Below, one piece after another: positions 7,327 to 15,271 of a stretch of 25,304 nucleotides of DNA. Made by a program: the position numbers and the translations under genes. The stretch covers positions 1-25,304 of the IMG/VR virus record IMGVR_UViG_3300042544_001510. The stretch is one strand, 5' to 3'. Each line of letters starts with the position of its first letter. Positions within the stretch are counted from its first letter, which is position 1. A model generated the notes under the pieces. It saw only the letters and a list, made by a program, of their open reading frames with translations, searched no databases and was not told the origin of the DNA. Origin of the DNA: a virus.

Positions 7327-9147
7327 TTACTTATCAATCAAATCTTTCAATTTTTGGTCAATTTCTACTAAAGAATTTCTACCTTTAGATAAATCTAAGT
7401 TGTTAGTTTCATTAAAAAGTGTTTCTTCTAATATTAAATCTAAATCATTTCTAACAAATCTTTCAGGTGTAACCCCTCCTTCACCTCCAGGTGGGGGTGG
7501 TGGTGGACCTCCCATATCACCTCCCGGTGGTGGACCACCCATATCACCTCCCGGTGGTGGTGCCCCTCCTTCACCCGCAGTACCCGCAGCCACGTCAACA
7601 TCTTTTTTACCGTATAACTTATCAATGTTATCAAATAAACCAGTTTTTGTAATAACTTCAGGCGTTTTTTCTAATTCAGCATAAACAGCTCTTTCAACTC
7701 TTTGTTGTTGGATGTCTAATCTTATTTCTTCGTCAGAAAACCCTAATATGTGTTTTTTAGCCCAAGAAGCAGAAACAGGTGCTAATGATTTTGCAATTTC
7801 AGCGGTTGCGTCTTTATATAATGTAATTTTTTCCTTCCAAATCTCTAAAGATAATAATTCACCTTGTTTAGATGGGTTATTTAAACTTAAAGTAAAGTTT
7901 GTTAATTCGTCTTCAAAACCTAACAAAAATAAATGAATAATTGCTATTTTATTTAATTCCGCAATCATAGATTTTTGAATTCTGTTGATGGTTCTTGCAA
8001 ACCTAATATCTAACAAAGATAGGTTTTTACCGTCACCAACAGCCTCTTCAAACCCTAAATATGCCTTCGGTATTCTAAGTGCTGTTACTAACTTTTTTTG
8101 TATATATTCAATATCCGCAATTTCAGCTAAGTTAGAGGCTCCCGCCAATGTTGTTACAGGTTCAGGTGCCGAAGAGTCACGAACAGGTATGAAGAAATCT
8201 TGATCAACCGCCATCTGATTATATCTCATATCAACATTACCAGTTTTTGAATCAACAATTTGATCTCTTTTAAATTTGTTAGCCACTTTTTGTACATAAG
8301 CATCAACATCTTTATCATCCATATTACCCACAAACACCTTAAAAACTCTTCTTTCGGGTGCTCTAGAAACTCGGTAAATTAACATGGCGTCTTCACATAA
8401 TAATAATTGTTTCCAAATACGTCTCGCCTTTTCTAACATAGAGGTTCCATAAGGTAATTTTCTATCATCACCTAAAATCCTGAAATGACCAACTTCCCAA
8501 GTATTAAATTCCATGTTTTTTTCTTTCCAAACAAACTTCAAAGCGTCGTTTTCCATTTCTTGAGAATATTTGTCGGGTTGAAATCTCATCCCTTTTTCTA
8601 ATCTTTCAATTTGAATATTTGGTAACTGTTGGCACCCTACAATACCTTTTTCGGGATCCAATTTTAAGTAAATAAAATTATCTCCGAACTTACAAGTATT
8701 TCTTGTCCACATTGGTAAATTAGTATTTATATCCAATTTGTTAGTAAAAAGGTCGGTTAATACTTGTTTAATTCTTTTTGATTCGGAATAAACTTTTAAT
8801 ATTAAACCATCTTGATCTGGTGTTGTTGATTCTTCGGCGTATATATCTAAAGCTGCCGAAATTTCAGGAGTATACTCCATTGATTCGTAATCATAATATG
8901 ATGCCATTCTTGTCGGTTCATAATAAACTGCTTGTTGGTATAAATTACTTTCTACCTTTTGCCATTGCTGACCAATATATAATGATTGTTGTGCCTGTAA
9001 TTTCTCAACCTCAAATTCTTTTTTATCGGTTGTTTTTAATAATTCTTTTTTATCAAATTTGAATACAGGTGTTTGTTGGTCTAAAGTCGCATTAGGTCCA
9101 AACACCCTACCCAATCTTTGCCAAACCGTAAATTTTTCTTGTGCCAT
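7327..9147 (-). CDS. Portal protein, T4 gp20-like
   Basis: 606 residues against 524 for T4 gp20. The body carries gp20-family features: the N-terminal YYDYESMEYTPEISAALDIYAEEST segment, the LIYRVSRAPERRVFKVFVGN strand region, and the VTTLAGASNLAEIADIEYIQKKL region followed by RIPKAYLGFEE and the 'NRIQKSMIAELNKIAIIHLFL' helix. The extra length is mostly a C-terminal Pro/Gly/Met linker with GGDMGGPPP repeats (residues about 525-560), followed by a short conserved tail. It forms the dodecameric ring for DNA entry and exit at one capsid vertex. It lies 37 bp downstream of the terminase gene. No TATTTAT motif in front, so it is probably co-transcribed with terminase. High confidence. Confidence 0.93.
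   Translation of the reverse strand: MAQEKFTVWQRLGRVFGPNATLDQQTPVFKFDKKELLKTTDKKEFEVEKLQAQQSLYIGQQWQKVESNLYQQAVYYEPTRMASYYDYESMEYTPEISAALDIYAEESTTPDQDGLILKVYSESKRIKQVLTDLFTNKLDINTNLPMWTRNTCKFGDNFIYLKLDPEKGIVGCQQLPNIQIERLEKGMRFQPDKYSQEMENDALKFVWKEKNMEFNTWEVGHFRILGDDRKLPYGTSMLEKARRIWKQLLLCEDAMLIYRVSRAPERRVFKVFVGNMDDKDVDAYVQKVANKFKRDQIVDSKTGNVDMRYNQMAVDQDFFIPVRDSSAPEPVTTLAGASNLAEIADIEYIQKKLVTALRIPKAYLGFEEAVGDGKNLSLLDIRFARTINRIQKSMIAELNKIAIIHLFLLGFEDELTNFTLSLNNPSKQGELLSLEIWKEKITLYKDATAEIAKSLAPVSASWAKKHILGFSDEEIRLDIQQQRVERAVYAELEKTPEVITKTGLFDNIDKLYGKKDVDVAAGTAGEGGAPPPGGDMGGPPPGGDMGGPPPPPPGGEGGVTPERFVRNDLDLILEETLFNETNNLDLSKGRNSLVEIDQKLKDLIDK
7511..7564. repeat. 27-bp tandem repeat in the portal gene
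   Basis: Two near-identical 27-bp units starting CCCATATCACCTCCCGGTGG at 7511 and 7538 encode GGDMGGPPP. They lie in a Gly/Pro linker that also occurs, in a related form, in the 456-aa protein at 11945-13315. Confidence 0.85.
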
Positions 9148-9184
9148 ATTTTTTTATTTTAAAAATAATTCTAGAATTTATAAA

Positions 9185-10963
9185 TTAAACTCTTTTTCTT
9201 CCGAATAACCATAAATAGTTTTCATAATCACTTTGCGTTAAACTACTTCTATTCATACTCATTCTATCCATATAACTTACAGGTACTCCAGGATTAAAGT
9301 TTTGGTGGGATTCTCTAAAATCTTTTTTCTCAGTAGTCCAAGAATCTAACATGGCCTTCGCATGTTCAGTTGCCTTTTCTAATTGTGCGAAAGAGTTTTC
9401 ACCAACATATATACCCATAGCCAACGCCATAATTAAATCATCATGTTGACCCTTTTGGTGATCTGGTCTTCCATTCACATAAACAAAGGTATTTAGTTCA
9501 TTAAATAATCTTTGTGATCTAACACCAAAATCATGTCTAAGTGCCTCTTCAAAAGCAGCAACAATTTGAACTCTTTTTGAGTTAAAATTAATTCCAGGTA
9601 TTTTATCTTGACTTTTTGGGTCCCATTTCCATTTATCCGCCAAATTAACCCCATCAACATAAAGATTTTTGTATCCAAGTTCTTGTAATTTTCTTGATGT
9701 TGCAACACCCATACCACCAGTTATGTCTGTAACAATAAACGAGTTGTACAATGTTGCCCATCTAAATGCTATATCTGCGACAACATCGGGAGGAACCTTA
9801 CCGATATACTCAACTACCTGTTCTCTTTCGTCAAAATCAATTATGGTAAAAGTTGTAAAATCTTCACTATCCCCACGAGAAACATCCATACCCATAATAT
9901 ATTTATGACCAGGAACGGGATCTTTCCAAACCCACAAAGCACCACCCATTAATTTTTCTTTTGGTTCTTTTATATGTTTGTCTTTTATTGATTTCATTGT
10001 TTCGGGAGGTATTACGTTATCCCCCGAACCCAAAAAGTTACATTCAAGCTCTTGTGATATTTTTCTTTTATCAAATTTTAACTTTTTAGCCATGGCTTCA
10101 AACCACGAACTATACGCCTTGTAACCACCATTTTCTATTTTATCTTTTATTTCTTGAAAATCTCTATTACTAACTTTAATTTCACCATAATCTAAAGTTA
10201 TTTCATCGTCCTTATATTCTGCACGATTTAACATATAATGAACTATATCATCACATTTAATCAGTTTTAAATCTTTTGAATAACGTGGATCACGAAACCA
10301 ATACATCTCAGTAATTTTAAAGTCATTCATACCCTTAATTGCCTGATTGTAAATTGAATAATATATCGGATCAAATCCATTTGGTGTTGATATTACAATT
10401 ACTTTACCTCCTGTAGATAAAGACGCCATACACGCAGACCAAAAGTCTTCATCTGCGTTTATATAAGCCGCCTCATCAAATATAAGAATAGTTGGTGTAT
10501 AACCACGTAAAGCATCTTTTGATGTTGCTACCGCTTTAACTTCACATCCATTGGTTAATTTAAAATGTCTTTGGGAATTTTTTTCGTTTGAGAATCCAAC
10601 ACCTAACCATTTAGGCCATTGCTCTACAAATGCCCTTACTTTATTTGCCATTTCAACGGCAGTATCCATTTTGTTTGCAATTATAAGAATTTTTTCAGGT
10701 TTTTCTTTACGAGCAAATACCATTCTTTTTGATGCCCATGCTGAAGTTACTGTGGACACACCTGCCTGACGATATTTTAATGCAATATTTTCTTCACATG
10801 TATCGTAATCTTTTACAAGTGTAACTTGATCATTAAATAATTCTAACGGTACGTATTTAGATTGAGTATTGTCGTATGTTTGTAGATATGTTTTTAATGC
10901 ATAAGGAGTATCATTTACACATTTAGCATATTCTAATAAGGCTTGTTCTTTTGTTAACGACAT
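9185..10963 (-). CDS. Terminase large subunit, T4 gp17-like
   Basis: 592 residues (T4 gp17, 610). ATPase domain: an altered Walker A, KYRQAGVST (63-71), in which the usual P-loop lysine is replaced by Val69 and a lysine appears at the start of the loop, as in lambda TerL and many phage terminases; Walker B ILIFDE (159-164); coupling motif STPNG (192-196). Nuclease domain: GMDVSRGD with Asp360, VTD with Asp413, and QHDDL with Asp508/509, the three-carboxylate RNase H-like set. It packages DNA into the prohead through the portal and cuts concatemers (headful type in T4). It follows the 193-aa gene by 3 bp and precedes the portal. High confidence. Confidence 0.95.
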   Translation of the reverse strand: MSLTKEQALLEYAKCVNDTPYALKTYLQTYDNTQSKYVPLELFNDQVTLVKDYDTCEENIALKYRQAGVSTVTSAWASKRMVFARKEKPEKILIIANKMDTAVEMANKVRAFVEQWPKWLGVGFSNEKNSQRHFKLTNGCEVKAVATSKDALRGYTPTILIFDEAAYINADEDFWSACMASLSTGGKVIVISTPNGFDPIYYSIYNQAIKGMNDFKITEMYWFRDPRYSKDLKLIKCDDIVHYMLNRAEYKDDEITLDYGEIKVSNRDFQEIKDKIENGGYKAYSSWFEAMAKKLKFDKRKISQELECNFLGSGDNVIPPETMKSIKDKHIKEPKEKLMGGALWVWKDPVPGHKYIMGMDVSRGDSEDFTTFTIIDFDEREQVVEYIGKVPPDVVADIAFRWATLYNSFIVTDITGGMGVATSRKLQELGYKNLYVDGVNLADKWKWDPKSQDKIPGINFNSKRVQIVAAFEEALRHDFGVRSQRLFNELNTFVYVNGRPDHQKGQHDDLIMALAMGIYVGENSFAQLEKATEHAKAMLDSWTTEKKDFRESHQNFNPGVPVSYMDRMSMNRSSLTQSDYENYLWLFGRKRV

Positions 10964-10966
10964 TCA

Positions 10967-11548
10967 TTATCTTTTGTTTCTTCTGATTGCGTATAATAAT
11001 TCACCTTTTGTTGTATGTGGAGGTAAATGATCTTCAATCAATTTCATTATTCCTTCTTCTAATTTTTTAACAGAGTCTTTTGACTCAACCTTTTTAGGTA
11101 ATCCTTTATGTTTTGTGGATGCAAAATCTTCTAAATCTTTTTCTGACATTTTATTTGACATATCTTTAACTGATTTAGAAACTTTAGATTTAGGGGTATC
11201 TCCTCTTTTAACAGAAAGAGCCAATCCCATAATTTTTTGTTGTTGTTTTGATTTTGACTTTTCTTGTAATTCTGTTTCACCAATAGATGCGGTGTCATTT
11301 TTAGGATCAAAATTTACTTTATTTTTATCTGTAACGGCTTTAGATGCGTCTAAAAACTTATCTTTATCCTCTTTATTACCTAAATTATATTGTTTTATAG
11401 TTTTTGTTACTTCTTCTTTAGGTTCTTTTTTTACTTTTTTAGCCTTTTCGTATAATAAATTTATTTGAGTTTCATTCAAATTCTCTAAAGTTGAAATTGA
11501 AAGACCTTCATGTAATAATGTTGCTATTTTTGTATTAATATGTTTCAT
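10967..11548 (-). CDS. Basic helical protein just upstream of TerL; candidate small terminase
   Basis: 193 residues, Lys/Glu rich, largely helical and in parts probably disordered. It begins MKHINTKIATLLHEG, with an LHE|G site like the prohead-protease consensus, and ends with a conserved-looking element (LPPHTTKGELLYAIRRNKR). It stops 3 bp before the terminase large subunit and overlaps the 137-aa gene by 14 bp, so it is translated as part of the packaging operon. Position immediately before TerL is that of T4 gene 16 (small terminase), but no helix-turn-helix or oligomerisation core can be confirmed by eye; it may equally be an internal head or core protein. Function therefore open. Confidence 0.65.
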   Translation of the reverse strand: MKHINTKIATLLHEGLSISTLENLNETQINLLYEKAKKVKKEPKEEVTKTIKQYNLGNKEDKDKFLDASKAVTDKNKVNFDPKNDTASIGETELQEKSKSKQQQKIMGLALSVKRGDTPKSKVSKSVKDMSNKMSEKDLEDFASTKHKGLPKKVESKDSVKKLEEGIMKLIEDHLPPHTTKGELLYAIRRNKR

Positions 11549-11948
11549 CGTTCACTAAGTTTTTTTCCCATTTTAATACGATATCTCTTTCGTATAATTT
11601 ATTCTCAACAGTTTCAACACTATCACCGTATTGAAAAACTAATCTTTTCCTTTTGTGAATTAATATATCATCACTATCTGATTTTTCCCACGCTAAAGAT
11701 ATGACACCATCAATTGCATCATAAACACCAAAAAAATCAGAGTTTTGAATTAAATTTAATTCTATTTCTGAGTTCTTTAAAACTCCTACTTTTTTTATAT
11801 AATTTACTTCAGGTGGGAGTGGTTTTCCTGATGCTGGTTCAGCATCCCAATCCTCCCCCCAAACATCATCCAAATCAGAAAAAATAAATTCATATATATT
11901 ATCCCCCCTGTAGTTTGGTCCTAATTCATTTACATATACTAAAATCAT
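11535..11948 (-). CDS. Unknown acidic protein in packaging operon
   Basis: 137 residues, acidic, with several predicted beta strands (MILVYVNELG, YEFIFSD, EIELNLIQ, ISLAWEK, KRLVFQYGD) and a central Asp/Trp-rich loop DLDDVWGEDWDAEPASGKPLPPE. No signal peptide or membrane segment. The start overlaps the stop of the 456-aa gene by 4 bp and the 3' end overlaps the next gene by 14 bp, so it is tightly coupled to the packaging operon. The beta-rich pattern and position suggest a small virion protein. I do not recognise the family. Confidence 0.68.
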   Translation of the reverse strand: MILVYVNELGPNYRGDNIYEFIFSDLDDVWGEDWDAEPASGKPLPPEVNYIKKVGVLKNSEIELNLIQNSDFFGVYDAIDGVISLAWEKSDSDDILIHKRKRLVFQYGDSVETVENKLYERDIVLKWEKNLVNDETY

Positions 11949-13315
11949 AAAATTCTTCCTCTTGGGGTTATTTTAAACTGCCTATTTTCAACAACAAACA
12001 CTAAATTTTCTTTGTTTGTTTTACCAACAAACTTAGCGTTTTTGTTTGATTTGTAAAACTCATTAGCCGTCTCTAATTGAGCCAAACTTTCACTTAATTT
12101 TACAAATTCTTTTCTTACTTGAATTCTTTTTAGTTTTTCCTTTAAAAAATCTTTTTTTCTTTTTTCTTCAAGTATATTTTTTTCTTCTTGTTTTATATCA
12201 AAATACCCACTTAAAACCTTTTCAACTTTAGACTCCGTAAACAATGAATCCATAATATGCGAATACCCTTCAGCCTTTTCAGGTGCTGGTGGCGCTTCTG
12301 CACCCATATCAGGAGACATCATATCTCCACCCATATCAGGTTCTTCCATACCCAAATCTTCATCTCCCCCCATATCAATTTCTTCGTCACCCATATCATA
12401 TTCATCAACCTCATCAAATTTTCCAATAATATCATCTCTATCATCTTCATCTAAATTATCTAAATTAATTGCTGACAATATTGAATTTACCACGTATTTA
12501 ATATCTTGTGAGTCCATACCTTTATCTTTATCAAAAGATCTGATTTTTTGACTTAATCTTCCTGTTAATTTTTGTATAGATTTTAGACCTAAAGGTCCTG
12601 CAGGTTCTTCCTCATCTTCAGGTTCACCCATATCATCCATAGGTGGTTCCATACCTTCTTCACCCATATCATCCGTAGGTGGTTCACCTCCCATATCATC
12701 AGTCGGTGGTGCCCCTTCTTCCCCTGCTGGTGGTGCTCCTGCACCCATATCTCCTTCTGCTGGTGGTGCTCCTGCACCCATATCACCTTCTGCCGGTGGA
12801 GTCCCTGCGTCTGCTGGTGGTGCTCCTGCATCCATAGGTGGAACCCCAGCATCTGCCGGTGGTGGTGCTCCTGCACCCATATCACCTTCTGCCGGTGGAG
12901 CCCCTGCGTCTGCTGGTTTTGGTTTATTTTGTTTTAATACGAATTTTTTTTTTGCTTCGGCTTGTTCACCAATTAACGGAATACCATATTCATAACCAGT
13001 CACTCTATTAATTTCACTTGACATAATATTCAACCTTTTCATGGCCTCAGAATATGATCTATAGTGTTTTCTATGTTTCATAGATTCCGTATAATCCAAA
13101 GTAGACTCATTCAATCCACTTTTAATTATGTACCCTAATTTTTCTTTAACAATACCATATGTTTTACCATCTGATAATGTAATAGTATAATTTGTAGTAG
13201 AAAGGTCATTATTATCTTGTTTAGGTGATTCATTATAACGTGCAATTTCCATGATACGTCTAATTTTATCCATACCTTGTAATTTTTCACTTCCTAAAGG
13301 TCTTAAATCTGCCAT
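11945..13315 (-). CDS. Structural-type protein with Pro/Ala/Gly-Asp-Met repeats
   Basis: 456 residues in three parts. The N-terminal 125 residues are folded-looking, with DLSTTNYTITLSDGKTYGIV and the YRSYSEAMKRLNIMSSEINR helix. Residues about 130-235 form a low-complexity linker of GAPPAEGDMGAG and DAGAPP units. After a short helical segment comes a second acidic Met/Asp/Glu tract, then a coiled, Lys-rich C-terminal domain ending FKITPRGRIL. The linker resembles the one at the portal C-terminus. It opens the packaging operon, 67 bp after a TATTTAT motif. It may be a scaffold or head-completion protein, but this is by position only; no enzymatic motif is visible. A GLNE|S site is present near residue 68. 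Confidence 0.7.
   Translation of the reverse strand: MADLRPLGSEKLQGMDKIRRIMEIARYNESPKQDNNDLSTTNYTITLSDGKTYGIVKEKLGYIIKSGLNESTLDYTESMKHRKHYRSYSEAMKRLNIMSSEINRVTGYEYGIPLIGEQAEAKKKFVLKQNKPKPADAGAPPAEGDMGAGAPPPADAGVPPMDAGAPPADAGTPPAEGDMGAGAPPAEGDMGAGAPPAGEEGAPPTDDMGGEPPTDDMGEEGMEPPMDDMGEPEDEEEPAGPLGLKSIQKLTGRLSQKIRSFDKDKGMDSQDIKYVVNSILSAINLDNLDEDDRDDIIGKFDEVDEYDMGDEEIDMGGDEDLGMEEPDMGGDMMSPDMGAEAPPAPEKAEGYSHIMDSLFTESKVEKVLSGYFDIKQEEKNILEEKRKKDFLKEKLKRIQVRKEFVKLSESLAQLETANEFYKSNKNAKFVGKTNKENLVFVVENRQFKITPRGRIL
12605..12912. repeat. Degenerate Pro/Ala/Gly-Asp-Met coding repeat
   Basis: Repeated blocks of GGTGGTGCTCCTGCACCCAT and CACCTTCTGCCGGTGGAG on the plus strand encode PPAEGDMGAGA and PPADAGA units on the minus strand. 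Period is irregular (about 27-33 bp) and in frame. GC content is well above the surrounding sequence because of Pro/Gly/Ala codons. Confidence 0.8.
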
Positions 13316-13381
13316 TTTAATTTTGTTTTAATTGTTTAGTACATTAATTGTTCAGTTTTTAAACCGAAAATATTTTTATAT

Positions 13382-13388
13382 ATAAATA
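13382..13388 (-). promoter_or_regulatory. Putative late promoter core for the packaging operon
   Basis: Coding strand ATATATTTATATATAAAA, 67 bp before the ATG at 13315, in the gap behind the nucleotidyltransferase gene. It would drive the run of overlapping genes down to the portal. Confidence 0.48.
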
Positions 13389-13412
13389 TATTGTTTTTTT
13401 GTATTTTACGAC

Positions 13413-14165
13413 CTACTCGTAATTTTCTTGCTCCAAAGACAATTTTTTATCTATCATATTGTTTTTATAGTCATTTAATTTACCTATATATCCACTTCTT
13501 CTTAGGTATTTAAAAACTAAATTCTCATAAGAAAATTCACCTTCTTTTTTCAAACCGCACGATCTATATTTTCTGATTTTCTCTTTATACTTATCAACCA
13601 ATTTTGTTGCGGTTTCTAAGTCCTCATCTTCAGCATTTTCCAAAACACCGTCAATAATATCCATCCATTGTTGTGCTTTTTCTTTTAGTTTTTTCTCGTT
13701 GGGTTTGAAGTCTTCTTTTTGTGGTGTTTTTAACCATTTATCATAGATTAAAGAATACACACCCATACTTTCATTTTCTTCATTAAGATCTTGAACATAT
13801 AACTCAACCTCGTAACCTTTAATTCTTATATCATGAGAAGAATTGAAAACTGTTTTTTTTAATCTGAATAGTTCTTCGTATGTTTCTTTTTTCTCACCAG
13901 CATCATTAAAGTCATATATGATGTGTAAATCAAAATCAGAAAACTCACTCCAATTATATCCTGTTAAAGACCCTAATAGGTAAACATCGTGAACAAAAAT
14001 TTCCACGTTTAAAAAATCTATAAATAAGTTTGCGATTTTTAACAATCTATCTCTGATCTCAGAATTTAGTTTTGGTTTTATTTCACTTTTATTAGAATCC
14101 CAAACTTCCGGATTTAATTCATCCTGTAAATAAAAACTTTTGATTATTTTTTTATCAATTGCCAT
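13413..14165 (-). CDS. Nucleotidyltransferase-fold protein
   Basis: 250 residues. The Pol beta-type nucleotidyltransferase signature is clear: LLGSLTGYNWSEFSDFDLHI with Gly65-Ser66 and Asp77/Asp79, and a third carboxylate in YEVELYVQD (Glu121 or Asp126). The C-terminal half is helical and charged, with a short RRSGYIGKL element. Similar stand-alone proteins occur next to head genes of other large marine T4-like phages. All three acidic positions appear present, so it may be active in transferring a nucleotide to an RNA or protein, but the substrate cannot be read from sequence. It follows the KTSC gene by 22 bp. Family call good, role unknown. Confidence 0.8.
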   Translation of the reverse strand: MAIDKKIIKSFYLQDELNPEVWDSNKSEIKPKLNSEIRDRLLKIANLFIDFLNVEIFVHDVYLLGSLTGYNWSEFSDFDLHIIYDFNDAGEKKETYEELFRLKKTVFNSSHDIRIKGYEVELYVQDLNEENESMGVYSLIYDKWLKTPQKEDFKPNEKKLKEKAQQWMDIIDGVLENAEDEDLETATKLVDKYKEKIRKYRSCGLKKEGEFSYENLVFKYLRRSGYIGKLNDYKNNMIDKKLSLEQENYE

Positions 14166-14169
14166 GTAT

Positions 14170-14176
14170 ATAAATA
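14170..14176 (-). promoter_or_regulatory. TATTTAT motif just before the nucleotidyltransferase gene
   Basis: Coding strand CCATATTTATATACATG; the motif ends only 4 bp before the start codon. If it works as a promoter the transcript would be nearly leaderless, so this copy is less certain. Confidence 0.3.
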
Positions 14177-14187
14177 TGGCGTAATTT

Positions 14188-14436
14188 TTATTTATCTAAT
14201 TTTTTGTATTTGAATGTCTTTGAGATTTGGGTATTGAAAAATTTACCTTGTGATTCGGATAACCTAAATTGGGCATAAATATTATGAGGAACCTCATCGT
14301 ATTCGTATTTGAATCCATTTTTAAATTCAACTATCAATTTATTAGATTCGGTATCATATATTGTAGTTTTAAGGTTACTTGATTCGATTTCACAAGTAAT
14401 TTTGGTTCCGTCAATATCTGTTCTTTTAATTGCCAT
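14188..14436 (-). CDS. KTSC-domain protein
   Basis: 82 residues matching the KTSC pattern over nearly its whole length: SSNLKTTIYDTESNKLIVEF, then FKNGFKYEYDEVPHNIYAQF, then LSESQGKFFNTQISKTFKY. KTSC is a small domain of unknown function found alone in bacterial and phage proteins and attached to some enzymes. No membrane segment or signal. It is divergent from the plus-strand 36-aa peptide gene and followed by the nucleotidyltransferase gene on the same strand. Start at 14436 is in an AATTATG context like several other minus-strand genes here. Domain call is good; cellular role unknown. Confidence 0.8.
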   Translation of the reverse strand: MAIKRTDIDGTKITCEIESSNLKTTIYDTESNKLIVEFKNGFKYEYDEVPHNIYAQFRLSESQGKFFNTQISKTFKYKKLDK

Positions 14437-14488
14437 AATTTTTTATTAGAAAAATATTAAAAAAGTTTTTTAAATCAATAAAAAGTCT

Positions 14489-14496
14489 TATATTTG
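14489..14496 (+). promoter_or_regulatory. Host-type (Bacteroidota) -7 element TATATTTG
   Basis: TATATTTG matches TAnnTTTG; a T-rich -33 region lies about 20 bp upstream (14466-14470). Located 34 bp before the 36-aa gene, and would drive it and the first rhomboid gene. Confidence 0.6.
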
Positions 14497-14530
14497 TAGT
14501 ATAATTATTCACCTCTTAAAAATAAACCTC

Positions 14531-14641
14531 ATGAAAAATTTAGAACCCACAATTGTATTGTCACTTTTAGGTGTTATGATATTATCAGTTATTATTAATA
14601 TCGTTTTGTTTGGTATTCCCGCTACTTTATGGTCAATCTAA
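14531..14641 (+). CDS. 36-aa single-span membrane peptide
   Basis: ATG at 14531, stop at 14639-14641. MKNLEPTIVLSLLGVMILSV starts the peptide; most of residues 7-31 is hydrophobic, so it is a predicted single transmembrane helix with a short charged N-terminus and a Trp-containing C-terminus. It lies between a good TAnnTTTG promoter and the first rhomboid gene, 15 bp from the latter, which suggests a two-gene unit. It could be a substrate, partner or regulator of the rhomboid, or a small membrane-active peptide. No homologue recognised. It is short, but promoter placement, start context and operon fit support it. Confidence 0.6.
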   Translation: MKNLEPTIVLSLLGVMILSVIINIVLFGIPATLWSI

Positions 14642-14656
14642 TTAAAAATTAAATAA

Positions 14657-15244
14657 ATGAAAACAATAAAAAATATACCCGTAGTTACTAAATCTTTAAC
14701 ATTATTATCAATTATATTTTATTTATTAAATTGTTATGATGGTAATATTAACATTGATTTTGGAATGTATCAAATATCTGATAAAAATTTTAGTTTGTAT
14801 CAAATTTTGACATTTTCGTTCTGTCATAATGTGAATCCTTTTCACCTATTAAATAATATTGCATTTTTTATTTTAGTTTCTTCTCTTTTAGAAAAGGTGT
14901 TAGGTCATAAAATGATAGGTTTAGTTTTATTAACAATACTAATAAATGTTATCGGTATAAACTTGATTGATATAAAAAATAATGTTTTGGGGCTCTCGTC
15001 TATTCTTTTTTCAACAATAGCACTTTTTATTTTGAGTAAAAATAATTTAGAGTCTACGTTGAGTTTTGGGTTAAAATTTGTTTTGTTAATATATGTTGTA
15101 GATGTATTTTTAATACTAACTTTTGGTGTTATGGATAGTAAATATACCCCTGACTTTTATAGTGCATATCTACACTTATTAGGTATTATATCAGGAACAT
15201 TATTTTTCTTATTCTATAAAATAAAAAAACTCATCCTTGGATGA
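14657..15244 (+). CDS. Rhomboid-family intramembrane serine protease, short form
   Basis: 195 residues with about six hydrophobic segments. Rhomboid features: QILTFSFCH..PFHLLNNIAF with His57, His63 and Asn67 on the second helix; putative nucleophile Ser114 in GLSS (usual GxSG); putative base His173 in YLHLLGIISG on the last helix. Such enzymes cut transmembrane helices within the membrane. The second rhomboid at 16231 shares the FG-x-Y-x-I-x(2,3)-NF-x-LY-x-ILTF layout, so the two are paralogues. This copy lacks the long loop before the active serine and has Ser in place of the last Gly of GxSG, which may alter activity. Its stop codon lies inside a bidirectional terminator shared with the convergent gene at 15272. 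Confidence 0.83.
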   Translation: MKTIKNIPVVTKSLTLLSIIFYLLNCYDGNINIDFGMYQISDKNFSLYQILTFSFCHNVNPFHLLNNIAFFILVSSLLEKVLGHKMIGLVLLTILINVIGINLIDIKNNVLGLSSILFSTIALFILSKNNLESTLSFGLKFVLLIYVVDVFLILTFGVMDSKYTPDFYSAYLHLLGIISGTLFFLFYKIKKLILG

Positions 15245-15251
15245 GTTTTTT
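15223..15251. terminator. Bidirectional terminator between rhomboid 1 and leader protein A
   Basis: ACTCATCC (15229-15236) pairs with GGATGAGT (15239-15246); A tract to the left and T tract to the right allow termination on both strands. The stem contains the rhomboid stop codon. Confidence 0.85.
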
Positions 15252-15271
15252 ATCTATTATTTTTTTATTTT

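Noticed and set aside
7308-7337. TTG start for the 243-aa gene (ten extra residues)
   Set aside because: Would overlap the portal stop and place the TATTTAT motif inside the gene; the ATG at 7307 is better.
11115-11468. 117-codon plus-strand open frame opposite the 193-aa gene
   Set aside because: Reverse-strand shadow of a Lys/Glu-rich gene in a tight minus-strand operon; no promoter, terminator or recognisable motif.
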